Source of the DNA: Pseudonocardia sp. MH-G8
GTDB taxonomy: Bacteria; Actinomycetota; Actinomycetes; Mycobacteriales; Pseudonocardiaceae
Reading direction: 5' to 3'
Assembly (NCBI RefSeq): GCF_002262885.1
Contig: NZ_NKYF01000030.1
Span: 59,396-123,395 of the forward strand
Length of the DNA: 64,000 nucleotides
Shown piece by piece: positions 16,771-25,492 of the stretch. The notes under the pieces are model-generated. The model was not told the origin of the DNA. It searched no databases and worked only from the letters and a program-made list of their open reading frames with translations. A program made the position numbers and the translations under genes. Positions within the stretch are counted from its first letter, which is position 1; the number at the start of each line of letters is the position of its first letter.

Positions 16771-17649
16771 ATGCGCGGCGAGGCCAAGGCGGATCCCGTC
16801 CACCGTGACGGCGAGCTCCCCCCGGTTGCGGAGGTGGACAGAGGTCCGATCCAGTCGATCGAACGCGCGGCGATGGTGCTCTCCCTCTTCGATCGGGACA
16901 CGCACGCGCTCACCGCAGCGATCGTCTCGGAGCGGCTCGGGCTCAACCGGACGACGGCCCATCGCTATCTCCAGGCACTGCAGTCGTCCGGGTTCCTCGC
17001 GGGCGGTTACGGCCCCGGGCCGCTGCTGGACCAGCTCGCCGCCTTCATCTCCGGCCGGCACCGGGTCCTGTCGCTCGCACCGGGAATCATGCGCCACCTG
17101 TCCGACCGCACCGAGCTCACGGTCGTACTCAGCTTCCTCGGGCGTACGGGGGCCGTCGTCACGCTCGTCGAAGAGGCGTCGGCCGGCACGGTGGTGCTCA
17201 CCGTGCGCGTGGGAACCGTCCTCGAACTGAAGGCCGCCCAGACTCGCGTCCTGCTGGCCTTCCAGTCCGACCCCTCGGTCGTGGCCGGGATGCACGCGGG
17301 GTTCGACACCGAGGAGGCACTGCGCGAGCGCGCCGCACTCGCGACGGTGCGCCGGGATCGACTCGCCTGGGCCGACCTCGGGCGCGTCGGGCTCGCGTCG
17401 GTCGCGGCGCCGATCTTCGGAGGGGGCGACGTCGAGGCAGCGATGGCATTGATCGGGACGACGTCCACCCTCTCACCGCGGGAGGGGCCGGGAGCGCCGG
17501 TGGAGTCGCTCCAGCGGGCTGCGGAGAAGCTCAGCTCGTTGATGCCCCCTCAGGCGACGAGCGCCGTCGGGCGACACGTCCCTCGCGTCGACCGGCACCG
17601 GGGCGACGGCCTCGGTGAGACCACGCACGAGAGCGCGAGGAGGCGCTGA
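16771..17649 (+). CDS. IclR-family transcriptional regulator
   Basis: The 292-residue protein has an N-terminal winged helix (about residues 27-85, QSIERAAMVLSLFD to NRTTAHRYLQAL) and an IclR effector domain (about 100-265). IclR proteins bind small carboxylic acids and control neighbouring uptake and catabolic genes. Its TGA overlaps the ATG of the permease gene (TGATG), so it is the first gene of the operon it likely controls. The 30-residue basic tail after the effector domain is unusual and may be disordered. Confidence 0.88.
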   Translation: MRGEAKADPVHRDGELPPVAEVDRGPIQSIERAAMVLSLFDRDTHALTAAIVSERLGLNRTTAHRYLQALQSSGFLAGGYGPGPLLDQLAAFISGRHRVLSLAPGIMRHLSDRTELTVVLSFLGRTGAVVTLVEEASAGTVVLTVRVGTVLELKAAQTRVLLAFQSDPSVVAGMHAGFDTEEALRERAALATVRRDRLAWADLGRVGLASVAAPIFGGGDVEAAMALIGTTSTLSPREGPGAPVESLQRAAEKLSSLMPPQATSAVGRHVPRVDRHRGDGLGETTHESARRR

Positions 17650-18632
17650 TGAAGGCCCGGCTCCTGCATCACGGCAGCGTGCTGTTGTCGTCGTTCATCC
17701 TGTTCATCGTCGTCATCACGGTGCTGTTCTTCCTGCTCGAGCTCGCACCCGGCGATCCGGTCCAGGCGCTCGTCGGCGACGTGCCGCTCACCGAGGAGTT
17801 CCGTGACCGGCTGACCGCGGCCTACGGCCTCGACGAGCCGACGTGGGAGCGCTATCTGATCTACCTCGGCAACGTGCTCACGGGGAACCTCGGTTACTCG
17901 TTCGCCACGAACGCCGAGCCGGTCCTGGACATCATCCTCAGCCGTGCGGGCAACACCCTCGCCCTCGCGGTGCCCTCCTTCCTGCTCTCCGCCGCGGGCG
18001 GCATCGTGCTGGGATCGATCGCGGCGCGCACGCGGAAGCGCTGGCTCGACGGCGGCATCTCGGGCGTCTCCGTCGGACTGTTCTCCATCCCGAACTTCTG
18101 GTTCGGCATGCTGCTGATCATCGTTTTCTCGATCATGCTCGATTGGCTGCCGACGGGGGGAAAGAGCCCGTACGGGCAGCCGGGCATCGCCTGGGAGCAC
18201 ATGGTGCTGCCGGTCATCACGATGGCCACCAGCGAGCTCGCGTACAAGGCGCGCATCATGCGTTCGTCGATGATCGAGTCGCTCGGCCAGGACTTCATCG
18301 ACACGGCCCGCTCCAAGGGCCTGTCGTCGCGGCGGATCCTGTGGCACCACGCCCTGCCGAACGCGCTGCTCCCGATGGTGACGGTCTCGGGTTACAGCCT
18401 GGGCTTCATCCTGGCCGGCTCCGTGCTCGTCGAGCGGGTGTTCGGCTGGCCGGGAATGGGGCTGCTGCTCGTCGACGCCATCGAACGGAAGAACAACATG
18501 GTCGTGCTCGGCATCACGATCGTGCTCACCTTCACGATCATCATCATCAACATCGTCACCGATGTGGTCTACGGGATCGTCGATCCGCGGCTGCGCGCCC
18601 AGTTCGCGCCGAAGAACGAGGTGACGCGATGA
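17649..18632 (+). CDS. ABC transporter permease, oligopeptide/dipeptide (DppB/OppB) type
   Basis: The 327-residue integral membrane protein has six predicted helices, the N-terminal topology LLSSFILFIVVITVLFFLLE, and the cytoplasmic EAA loop region YKARIMRSSMIESLGQDFID followed by TARSKGLSSRRIL. It pairs with the second permease to form the channel. The start ATG overlaps the iclR stop by one base. Dpp/Opp importers carry peptides but also nickel, opines and oligosaccharides, so the substrate is open. Confidence 0.92.
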   Translation: MKARLLHHGSVLLSSFILFIVVITVLFFLLELAPGDPVQALVGDVPLTEEFRDRLTAAYGLDEPTWERYLIYLGNVLTGNLGYSFATNAEPVLDIILSRAGNTLALAVPSFLLSAAGGIVLGSIAARTRKRWLDGGISGVSVGLFSIPNFWFGMLLIIVFSIMLDWLPTGGKSPYGQPGIAWEHMVLPVITMATSELAYKARIMRSSMIESLGQDFIDTARSKGLSSRRILWHHALPNALLPMVTVSGYSLGFILAGSVLVERVFGWPGMGLLLVDAIERKNNMVVLGITIVLTFTIIIINIVTDVVYGIVDPRLRAQFAPKNEVTR

Positions 18633-19549
18633 CCCAGCAGATGTCGCCGGAGCCCCTCACGGCGAACACGACCTCCCCCGCGCCGGCGGCACATCCCGTG
18701 CCGGAGCGTCCCCGTGACGGGCAGAGCGCGGCCTGGCGCGCGTTCCTCCGCCGGCCCTCGACCCTGCTGTTCCTCCCACTCCTGATCCTCTTCGTGCTCG
18801 TCGCGGCGTTCGGTCCGCTCCTCGTCGGCGATCCGGTGGCGACCGCCTTCCCGAAGCTCCTCCCGCCCAGCGGGGAGCACCTGCTCGGAACCGACATGCT
18901 CGGCCGCGACTACCTCGCGCGCGTCGTCCACGGTGGACGGATCTCGCTGGCGGTCGGCTTCAGCGTCGCGGTCCTGTGCATGACGTTCGGGCTGGTCGTC
19001 GGCGGGCTGGCGGGGTACTACGGCGGCTGGATCGACACCGTCATGGTGAAGGTCGCGGAGTTCTTCCAGGTGCTTCCCGGTCTCGTGCTCGCGTTGGTCG
19101 CCGCCGCGCTGCTCGGCTCGAACATCGCCATCATCGTCGCCATCCTGGCGATCACGATGTGGCCGGGCGTCGGCCGCATCGTCCGCGCCGAGGCGATGCG
19201 CATCTCCAAGCTCGGTTACGTCGAGTCGCAGCGGGCGGCCGGCTTCCACGGCGTGCGCATCCTCTGGTCCGACGTGATCCCGAACGCCATGCCGCCCGTG
19301 CTCGTGGCCACCACGATGACCGTGGGACGCGCGATCCTGATCGAATCCGGTCTGGCGTACATCGGGATCGGCGACCCCGGCAACCCGAGCTGGGGATCGC
19401 TGCTGAACGCCGCGCAGTCCTACATGAGGGACGGCTGGTGGCTCGCCCTCATCCCCGGAACCTGCATCTTCCTCGTCGTGCTCGCCGTCAACATGCTCGG
19501 CGACGCCCTGAACGACGCGTTCAACCCGACGATCGGGAGGGTGAAGTGA
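18629..19549 (+). CDS. ABC transporter permease, DppC/OppC type
   Basis: The 306-residue membrane protein has the long polar N-terminus typical of DppC, the helix LLFLPLLILFVLVAAFGPLL, the HLLGTDMLGRD motif conserved in this subfamily and the EAA loop YVESQRAAGFHGVRIL. It completes the permease heterodimer. The ATG overlaps the preceding TGA (ATGA) and its own stop overlaps the next GTG. Confidence 0.92.
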   Translation: MTQQMSPEPLTANTTSPAPAAHPVPERPRDGQSAAWRAFLRRPSTLLFLPLLILFVLVAAFGPLLVGDPVATAFPKLLPPSGEHLLGTDMLGRDYLARVVHGGRISLAVGFSVAVLCMTFGLVVGGLAGYYGGWIDTVMVKVAEFFQVLPGLVLALVAAALLGSNIAIIVAILAITMWPGVGRIVRAEAMRISKLGYVESQRAAGFHGVRILWSDVIPNAMPPVLVATTMTVGRAILIESGLAYIGIGDPGNPSWGSLLNAAQSYMRDGWWLALIPGTCIFLVVLAVNMLGDALNDAFNPTIGRVK

Positions 19550-20433
19550 GCGGTTCGCGAGAGGACGCACCGCTGCTGTCGGTGGAAGGGCTCCACGTCG
19601 CCCTCCCGACGGGTGAGCGCAGCGAGGTCGACGCGGTCCGCGGCGTGGATCTCGTGATCGGGGACGGTGAACGGGTCGGTGTCGTCGGGGAGTCCGGGTC
19701 GGGCAAGTCCGTCACGGGACGAGCGATCGCCGGGCTGCTGCCGACCTCTCCGCGGGTACGGGTGCACGGATCGATCCGCTTCGCGGGCACGGAGATGGTC
19801 GGTGCGCCGCCCGCGGCCTGGGACGAGATCCGGCGCAAGCGCGTGAGCATGATCTTCCAGGACCCGTTGACCTTCCTCAACCCGACGATGCGGGTGGGCA
19901 GGCAGGTCGCGGAATCCATCCCGGCGGGCCGGGAACGGGGAAACGTTGCTCGCACGCAGGCGGTGCACCGGTTCCTCGAGCAGGCAGGGCTGGAGCAGGC
20001 CGACGCGATCGCCGCCAAGTTCCCCCACGAACTGAGCGGTGGGATGCGCCAGCGCGTGCTGATCGCGATCGCGATCGCGAAGCTCCCCCGTCTGATCATC
20101 GCCGACGAGCCGACGACGGCACTCGACGCGACCGTCCAGCAGCGCGTGCTGCGCACCCTCGACGCCACGGTCTCCGAGCTGGGCACCTCGCTGATGCTGA
20201 TCTCGCACGACCTCGCCGTCGTCGCCGGGATGACGGATCGCGTCTACGTCATGTACGGCGGACGCATCCTCGAGGAGGGGCGCACCGAGCGGGTGCTGCA
20301 GGAGCCACGACACCCCTACACCCAGGCGCTGCTGCGCAGCGTCCGCAGCCTGACCGACGACGGCGTGGAGCTCTACTCGATGCCGCCCGAGTTGCGGCGT
20401 GCACTCGCCGCGGAGGTCACCGATGCTCCTTGA
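19546..20433 (+). CDS. ABC transporter ATP-binding protein, DppD/OppD type
   Basis: The 295-residue ATPase has Walker A GESGSGKS, the Q-loop in MIFQDPLTFLNP, the signature LSGGMRQR, Walker B RLIIADEPTT and the H-loop ISHDLAVV. The C-terminal extension with HPYTQALL is the oligopeptide-binding-type ATPase tail. The GTG start at 19546 gives a GTGA overlap with dppC. It energises uptake together with the next gene. Confidence 0.93.
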   Translation: MSGSREDAPLLSVEGLHVALPTGERSEVDAVRGVDLVIGDGERVGVVGESGSGKSVTGRAIAGLLPTSPRVRVHGSIRFAGTEMVGAPPAAWDEIRRKRVSMIFQDPLTFLNPTMRVGRQVAESIPAGRERGNVARTQAVHRFLEQAGLEQADAIAAKFPHELSGGMRQRVLIAIAIAKLPRLIIADEPTTALDATVQQRVLRTLDATVSELGTSLMLISHDLAVVAGMTDRVYVMYGGRILEEGRTERVLQEPRHPYTQALLRSVRSLTDDGVELYSMPPELRRALAAEVTDAP

Positions 20434-21199
20434 GGCCAAGAACGTCTCGAAGACCTTCCGGTCGCGACGGGGCACCGAACCCGTGCACGCCGTCCGCAAC
20501 GCCACCCTGCGCGCCCGACCGGGCGAGTTCGTGGCGATCGTGGGCGAGAGCGGGAGCGGCAAGAGCACGCTGGCCCGCATCCTGCTCGACCTGATCCCGG
20601 CCGGCTCCGGCAGCGTCGAACTGGACGGGGTACCGATCTCGGCGATGACCAGGACCCAACGGGTGGAGTACCGGCGTCGCGTGCAGGCGGTGCTGCAGGA
20701 CCCCGCCGGCTCGTTGAACCCGCGCAAGCGCGTGGAGCAGACCATCGGCGAGGTGATCCGGTTGCACCGGATCGCGACGACCCGCTCGCAGGTCCGTGAC
20801 AAGGTCCGCGAGGTGCTGGGGCTGGTCGGCATGAACCCCGCTGAGGACTTCCTCGACCGGTTCCCCCACGCACTCAGCGGTGGTCAGCGCCAACGTGTGC
20901 TCGTGGCGCGAGCCATCGCCCTGAACCCCAAGATCATCGTCGCTGACGAGGCGGTGTCGGCCCTCGACGCGTCGGTGAAGGCCGGGGTCCTCCGGGTCAT
21001 GGCAGACCTGAAGGACCGTCTCGGCGTCGGTTACGTGTTCATCACCCACGACCTCCCGGTCGTGCGGAAGGTCGCCGACCACGTCTACGTCATGCGCTCG
21101 GGCGAGATCGTCGAGGAGGGGCCGAAGGAGGCCGTCTTCGCCGAACCGTCGCATCCCTACACCCGGGCCCTGCTGGCAGCCGCACCGGTTCTGCGGTAG
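20423..21199 (+). CDS. ABC transporter ATP-binding protein, DppF/OppF type
   Basis: The 258-residue ATPase has Walker A GESGSGKS, LSGGQRQR, Walker B KIIVADEAVS and ITHDLPVV. In Walker B the residue after DE is Ala rather than Pro, a usual minor variation. The ATG at 20423 has GGAGGT eight bases upstream and overlaps the end of the DppD-type gene by 11 bp; an upstream start at 20399 is less well supported. The tail ends HPYTRALLAAAPVLR. Confidence 0.92.
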   Translation: MLLEAKNVSKTFRSRRGTEPVHAVRNATLRARPGEFVAIVGESGSGKSTLARILLDLIPAGSGSVELDGVPISAMTRTQRVEYRRRVQAVLQDPAGSLNPRKRVEQTIGEVIRLHRIATTRSQVRDKVREVLGLVGMNPAEDFLDRFPHALSGGQRQRVLVARAIALNPKIIVADEAVSALDASVKAGVLRVMADLKDRLGVGYVFITHDLPVVRKVADHVYVMRSGEIVEEGPKEAVFAEPSHPYTRALLAAAPVLR

Positions 21200-21240
21200 G
21201 CGCCCGGACGTGTGCGGAACTCGTGCAAAGGAGCAGGAGA

Positions 21241-21274
21241 CCATGCGGATGAGAAGGCCATGCGGATGACGAGG
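21241..21274. repeat. 17-bp tandem duplication at the start of the first binding-protein gene
   Basis: CCATGCGGATGAGAAGG (21241-21257) is followed directly by CCATGCGGATGACGAGG (21258-21274), 16 of 17 bases identical. The duplication copies an ATG. Only the second copy is in frame with the lipoprotein; the first would end after a few codons. Confidence 0.85.
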
Positions 21275-22849
21275 ACGAGACGCGGCGGGATGCTCGCCGC
21301 CCTGATGGCGAGCCTGCTCGTGGCGAGCGCGTGTTCCGGGGGCGGTGGCACGCAATCCGACCGCCCCTACGTGTACGCGGTCAACGGTGACCCGATGAGC
21401 GTCGGGCTGAACGCGCAGTTCGTCGGCGGCACGTACCCGATCCTGTTCAGCTCGCAGATCATGGATCCCCTGATCTTCCTTTCCGACGACTACGAGCTCT
21501 CGCCCGGGCTGGCCGAGAGGTGGGAGGTGAGCGCGGACGGACTGGACCTGACACTGCACCTGCGCAGCGGCGTGACCTGGCACGACGGCGAACCGTTCAC
21601 CGCCGAGGACGTGAAGTTCAACTTCGAGGAGATCGTCCCGATCCAAACCTACGGTGCACTGCTCGCAGAACGCATCGAATCGGTCGAGATCACCGACCCC
21701 ACCACCGTGGCCGTCCACCTCACCACGCCGTTCGGGCCACTGCTCGAAACCGTCGCCTCGCAGTTCATGCTGCCCAAACACATCTACGAAGGCACCGACT
21801 ACGTCACCAACCAGGCGAACAAGGAACCGATCGGGACCGGCCCGATGATGTTCGACTCCTACACCTCCGGCCAGGAGGTCGTGCTCACCAGGAACCCGGA
21901 CTACTGGGGCGAGGTCTCCCAGGTGGACCGCGCCGTGTACACGGTCATGCAGGATCCCAACACCCGGGCCGAAGCGCTGCTCGCCGGGGAGATCGACGGA
22001 GCCGTGCTGGATCCGTCGCAGCAGGACCGGGTGTCGGCGAACGAGAACACCCAGCTGCTCGATCACGGCATGTTCCCGCAGATGATCACCATGATGTTCA
22101 ACTCGCAGAACGAGTACCTCGCCGACCCGGCCGTTCGCGCCGCGCTGTACTCGGTCTTCGATCGCGATGCCTTCGCGGAGACGGCGATGTCCGGGATCGG
22201 CACACCCGCCACGGGGTTCGTCCCGCCCGAGATCGAGTGGGCGGTCAACCCCGAGGTCGACTTCGACGAGGACTTCCCGCGTGATCTCGACGCGATCAAC
22301 CGGACGCTCGACGAGGCCGGCTTCGCGCGGGGCCCCGACGGCACGAGGTTCACCCTGCGCATCCTCTACATCTTCACGCTGACCGAGGTCGTCAAGACGG
22401 TGGAGATGGCGCAGTCGATGCTCGAGGAGGTCGGGATCGCCACCGAGATCAAGGGCACGGGCGGCGCCGAGTACAGCCAGCGGATCTACGCCGACGCCGA
22501 CTTCGACCTCGCCTTCGTGCGCTCCAGCATCGGGCCCGACCCGAGCCTGGGCATCTCGACCTGGTACGAGTGCAACGAGGAGCGGGCCACCGGGTCCAAC
22601 CCCACCGGCGTCTGCGATCCGGAGATCGACGCCGCCGCGGCCGCCGCGCTCGACACCGGCGACCGGGCCGAGCGGGCCGAGGCGCTCAAGCGGATGCAGG
22701 CACGGGCGGAAGAGCTGATGTTCTACGTGCCGCTCGCGTGGTTCAACGGCGCGTTCCCGACGATCAGCAACGTGCGCTGGCAGGGGCAGGACGCACCGCG
22801 GGTGATGGCGGAGCGGGTGCCCTGGTCGGCGATGACACCGGCCGGATGA
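21260..22849 (+). CDS. ABC transporter substrate-binding lipoprotein, family 5, copy 1
   Basis: The 529-residue protein starts with a basic signal peptide and a lipobox (LLVASAC, Cys at about residue 25), so it is anchored outside the membrane. The remainder is an SBP_bac_5 fold with LTLHLRSGVTWHDGEPFTA and the conserved GTGPM block. It captures the ligand for the upstream permeases. Start choice: the ATG at 21260 follows GAGAAGG; a GTG at 21212 would add residues before the signal peptide. It is followed by a second closely related gene. Confidence 0.9.
   Translation: MRMTRTRRGGMLAALMASLLVASACSGGGGTQSDRPYVYAVNGDPMSVGLNAQFVGGTYPILFSSQIMDPLIFLSDDYELSPGLAERWEVSADGLDLTLHLRSGVTWHDGEPFTAEDVKFNFEEIVPIQTYGALLAERIESVEITDPTTVAVHLTTPFGPLLETVASQFMLPKHIYEGTDYVTNQANKEPIGTGPMMFDSYTSGQEVVLTRNPDYWGEVSQVDRAVYTVMQDPNTRAEALLAGEIDGAVLDPSQQDRVSANENTQLLDHGMFPQMITMMFNSQNEYLADPAVRAALYSVFDRDAFAETAMSGIGTPATGFVPPEIEWAVNPEVDFDEDFPRDLDAINRTLDEAGFARGPDGTRFTLRILYIFTLTEVVKTVEMAQSMLEEVGIATEIKGTGGAEYSQRIYADADFDLAFVRSSIGPDPSLGISTWYECNEERATGSNPTGVCDPEIDAAAAAALDTGDRAERAEALKRMQARAEELMFYVPLAWFNGAFPTISNVRWQGQDAPRVMAERVPWSAMTPAG
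21470..21910. repeat. direct repeat shared by the two binding-protein genes, left copy
   Basis: This block matches 23118-23558 with about four mismatches over roughly 440 bp (for example CTGGAC versus CTCGAT near 21542, and GTGGCCGTC versus GTGACGGTC near 21706). Sequence before and after it differs far more, as expected from a recent gene conversion. Confidence 0.85.
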
Positions 22850-22899
22850 GCGTTCAGGCCGCGGACCGAAATCCCGCAAAGAGGCAGGAGCCGGCGCGA

Positions 22900-24498
22900 A
22901 TGAACACGGCGCGAATGAACAGGACAGGACGTGGTCGATCGCTCGCCGCCCTCGTGGTGGGCGTGTGCGTGCTGAGCGCGTGCTCCGGGGGCGGTGGCAC
23001 GCAGGCCGACCGCCCCTACGTGTACGCGGTCGGCGGCGATCCGATGACCTTGGGGTTGAACGCGCAGTTCGTGAGCGCTCCGATCTCGTTGCTGTTCAGC
23101 GCGCAGATCATGGATCCCCTGATCGCCCTTTCCGACGACTACGAGCTCTCGCCCGGGCTGGCCGAGAGGTGGGAGGTGAGCGCGGACGGACTCGATCTGA
23201 CACTGCACCTGCGCAGCGGCGTGACCTGGCACGACGGCGAACCGTTCACCGCCGAGGACGTGAAGTTCAACTTCGAGGAGATCGTCCCGATCCAAACCTA
23301 CGGTGCACTGCTCGCAGAACGCATCGAATCGGTCGAGATCACCGACCCCACCACCGTGACGGTCCACCTCACCACGCCGTTCGGGCCACTGCTCGAAACC
23401 GTCGCCTCGCAGTTCATGCTGCCCAAACACATCTACGAAGGCACCGACTACGTCACCAACCAGGCGAACAAGGAACCGATCGGGACCGGCCCGATGATGT
23501 TCGACTCCTACACCTCCGGCCAGGAGGTCGTGCTCACCAGGAACCCGGACTACTGGGGCGGCGAGGTGCAGGTGCAACGCGGGGTCTTCACGGTCATCCC
23601 CGACGCGAACGCCCGTGCGGAGGCGCTGCTCGCCGGCGAGATCGACGAGGCGCTCCTGGATCCGTCGCAGCACGCCCGGGTGTCGGCGAACGAGAACACC
23701 CGGCTGCTCGAGCACGGGATCTTCCCGCAGTCGGTGGTGGCGATGTTCAACACGCAGACGCCTCAACTGTCCGATCCCGCCGTGCGCGCTGCGATCTTCG
23801 CGGCGCTCGATCGCGACGCGATCGTGGAGAACGCGTTGACCGGGCTCGGGACACCCGCGAACGGGTTCGTCCCACCCGAGATCGACTGGGCGGTCAACCC
23901 CGAGGTCGACTTCGACCAGGACTACCCGCGCGATCTCGACGCGATCAACCGGACCCTCGACGAGGCCGGCTTCGAGCGGGGGCCGGACGGCACGCGGTTC
24001 GCCCTGAAGGTTCTGTACATCACCCCGCTGACCGAGGTCGGCAAGACGGTGGAGATGGCGCAGTCGATGCTCGGCGAGATCGGGATCGCCGTCGAGATCG
24101 TCGGGACGTCGGGGGCGGTGTTCAACGAGACGGTGTACCCCGAGAGCGACTTCGACCTCGCCTTCCTGCGGACGAGCCTCGGGCCCGACCCGAGCCTCGG
24201 CATCGCACGCTGGTACGAGTGCAACGAGGAGAAGGCGACCGCGCAGAACCCCTCCGGCGTCTGCGACCCGGAGATCGACGCCGCCATCGCCGCCGCGCTC
24301 GACACGAGCGACCGGGCGGAACGTGGTGAGGCGCTGAAACGGATGCAGGCACGGGCGGCGGAGTTGATGTACTTCGCGCCGCTCGCGTGGTTCGACGGCG
24401 CTTACACCACGATCAGCACCGCCCGCTGGCAGGGACAGGACGGGGCGCAGGCACCGCCGGAGCGCCGGGCCTGGATGACGATGACTCCGGCGGAGTGA
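22900..24498 (+). CDS. ABC transporter substrate-binding lipoprotein, family 5, copy 2
   Basis: The 532-residue protein has a basic start, a hydrophobic segment and the lipobox VLSAC (Cys near residue 28). The ATG at 22900 follows GAGGCAGGAG. It is a tandem paralogue of the preceding protein: residues from SDDYELSPG to NPDYWG are almost identical while flanks differ more. Two binding proteins feeding one permease usually widen the range of ligands recognised. Confidence 0.9.
   Translation: MNTARMNRTGRGRSLAALVVGVCVLSACSGGGGTQADRPYVYAVGGDPMTLGLNAQFVSAPISLLFSAQIMDPLIALSDDYELSPGLAERWEVSADGLDLTLHLRSGVTWHDGEPFTAEDVKFNFEEIVPIQTYGALLAERIESVEITDPTTVTVHLTTPFGPLLETVASQFMLPKHIYEGTDYVTNQANKEPIGTGPMMFDSYTSGQEVVLTRNPDYWGGEVQVQRGVFTVIPDANARAEALLAGEIDEALLDPSQHARVSANENTRLLEHGIFPQSVVAMFNTQTPQLSDPAVRAAIFAALDRDAIVENALTGLGTPANGFVPPEIDWAVNPEVDFDQDYPRDLDAINRTLDEAGFERGPDGTRFALKVLYITPLTEVGKTVEMAQSMLGEIGIAVEIVGTSGAVFNETVYPESDFDLAFLRTSLGPDPSLGIARWYECNEEKATAQNPSGVCDPEIDAAIAAALDTSDRAERGEALKRMQARAAELMYFAPLAWFDGAYTTISTARWQGQDGAQAPPERRAWMTMTPAE
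23118..23558. repeat. direct repeat shared by the two binding-protein genes, right copy
   Basis: This is the right partner of 21470-21910, at a constant offset of 1648 bp. It lies inside the second lipoprotein gene. Recombination between the copies would delete 1.65 kb and leave one chimeric gene. Confidence 0.85.
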
Positions 24499-24556
24499 CG
24501 AACCGACGATCGGCGCCATCCGGTCGCCGTCCCGGCACGCGGACGAAAGCGGGAAC

Positions 24557-25480
24557 ATGGATCTGCCACTCTTCGACACCCACGCGCACCTGATCTCCGA
24601 CGACTGGGACACCTACCGCCCCACGCCCCTGCGTGCCGACCTCCCGACGCCGCGGCAACCCGACTTCACCGTGACCGTCGAGGCGCTGATCGCGATGATG
24701 GACGAGCAGGGCGTCACCGACGCGTGCCTGGTCCAACGCGGGCACCTCTACGGGTACGACAACCGCTACATCCTCGACTCGGCGCGGAGGTTCCCCGGCC
24801 GGCTGCACCCGGTGGTGATCCTCGACCCGCAGGATCCCGACACCCCCGACCGCTATCGCCGGATGGTGGCCGACGATCACGTGCGTGGCTTCCGGATGGC
24901 CCATACGCGGCCGTGGATCCTGGACACCGCATGGCTCAGTTCGCCGCAGGCGATGGAGGTCTGGAAGGCGTGCGCGGATCTCGCCACGCCGATGACGCTG
25001 ATCCTGTTCACGAAGCAGCTCCCGTACCTGCTGCCACTCATCAAGATCATCGCAAGGCGGTTCCCGGAGCTGCCGATTCTGCTCGACCACGGCGGGATGC
25101 CGTTCGGGATGACCCAGTACGAGGTCCGGCTCGCCGGGGAAGCGGGTGAGGAGGTGGTGCTCCCCGGCCCGCCGCATTTCGGGATCGACTCCACGATCGG
25201 GATCTTCGAGGACGTGCCGAACGTGCACTTCAAGCTCACCGAGATCAACATGGAGCGGCTGGACGCGGAGGACGTCCGGCCGGCGCACCTCGTGCGGCGG
25301 ATGGTCGACAGCTTCGGTCCCGACCGCGTCGTGTGGGGATCCGACGTCGGCCAGAGCATGCTCTGGGACTACGCCGGGAAGGCCGCCATGGCGCGTGCCG
25401 CCACCGACTTCCTGACCGATGAGGAAGCGCGCCGGTTGCTCCACGACAACGCCGCCCGCATCTATTCGACCGCCGGCTGA
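24557..25480 (+). CDS. amidohydrolase 2 family (metal-dependent TIM-barrel) hydrolase
   Basis: The 307-residue protein begins with the metal-binding FDTHAH motif (H9, H11). It has later ligands in LLDHGGMPF and WGSDVG, the latter the usual catalytic Asp region. The fold matches the ACMSD/LigI/2-pyrone-dicarboxylate lactonase group, which decarboxylates or hydrolyses cyclic or aromatic carboxylic acids. It lies 58 bp after the binding-protein genes in the same direction, so it probably acts on the imported compound. No signal peptide, hence cytoplasmic. Confidence 0.85.
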   Translation: MDLPLFDTHAHLISDDWDTYRPTPLRADLPTPRQPDFTVTVEALIAMMDEQGVTDACLVQRGHLYGYDNRYILDSARRFPGRLHPVVILDPQDPDTPDRYRRMVADDHVRGFRMAHTRPWILDTAWLSSPQAMEVWKACADLATPMTLILFTKQLPYLLPLIKIIARRFPELPILLDHGGMPFGMTQYEVRLAGEAGEEVVLPGPPHFGIDSTIGIFEDVPNVHFKLTEINMERLDAEDVRPAHLVRRMVDSFGPDRVVWGSDVGQSMLWDYAGKAAMARAATDFLTDEEARRLLHDNAARIYSTAG

Positions 25481-25492
25481 GAGGTGAGGACG

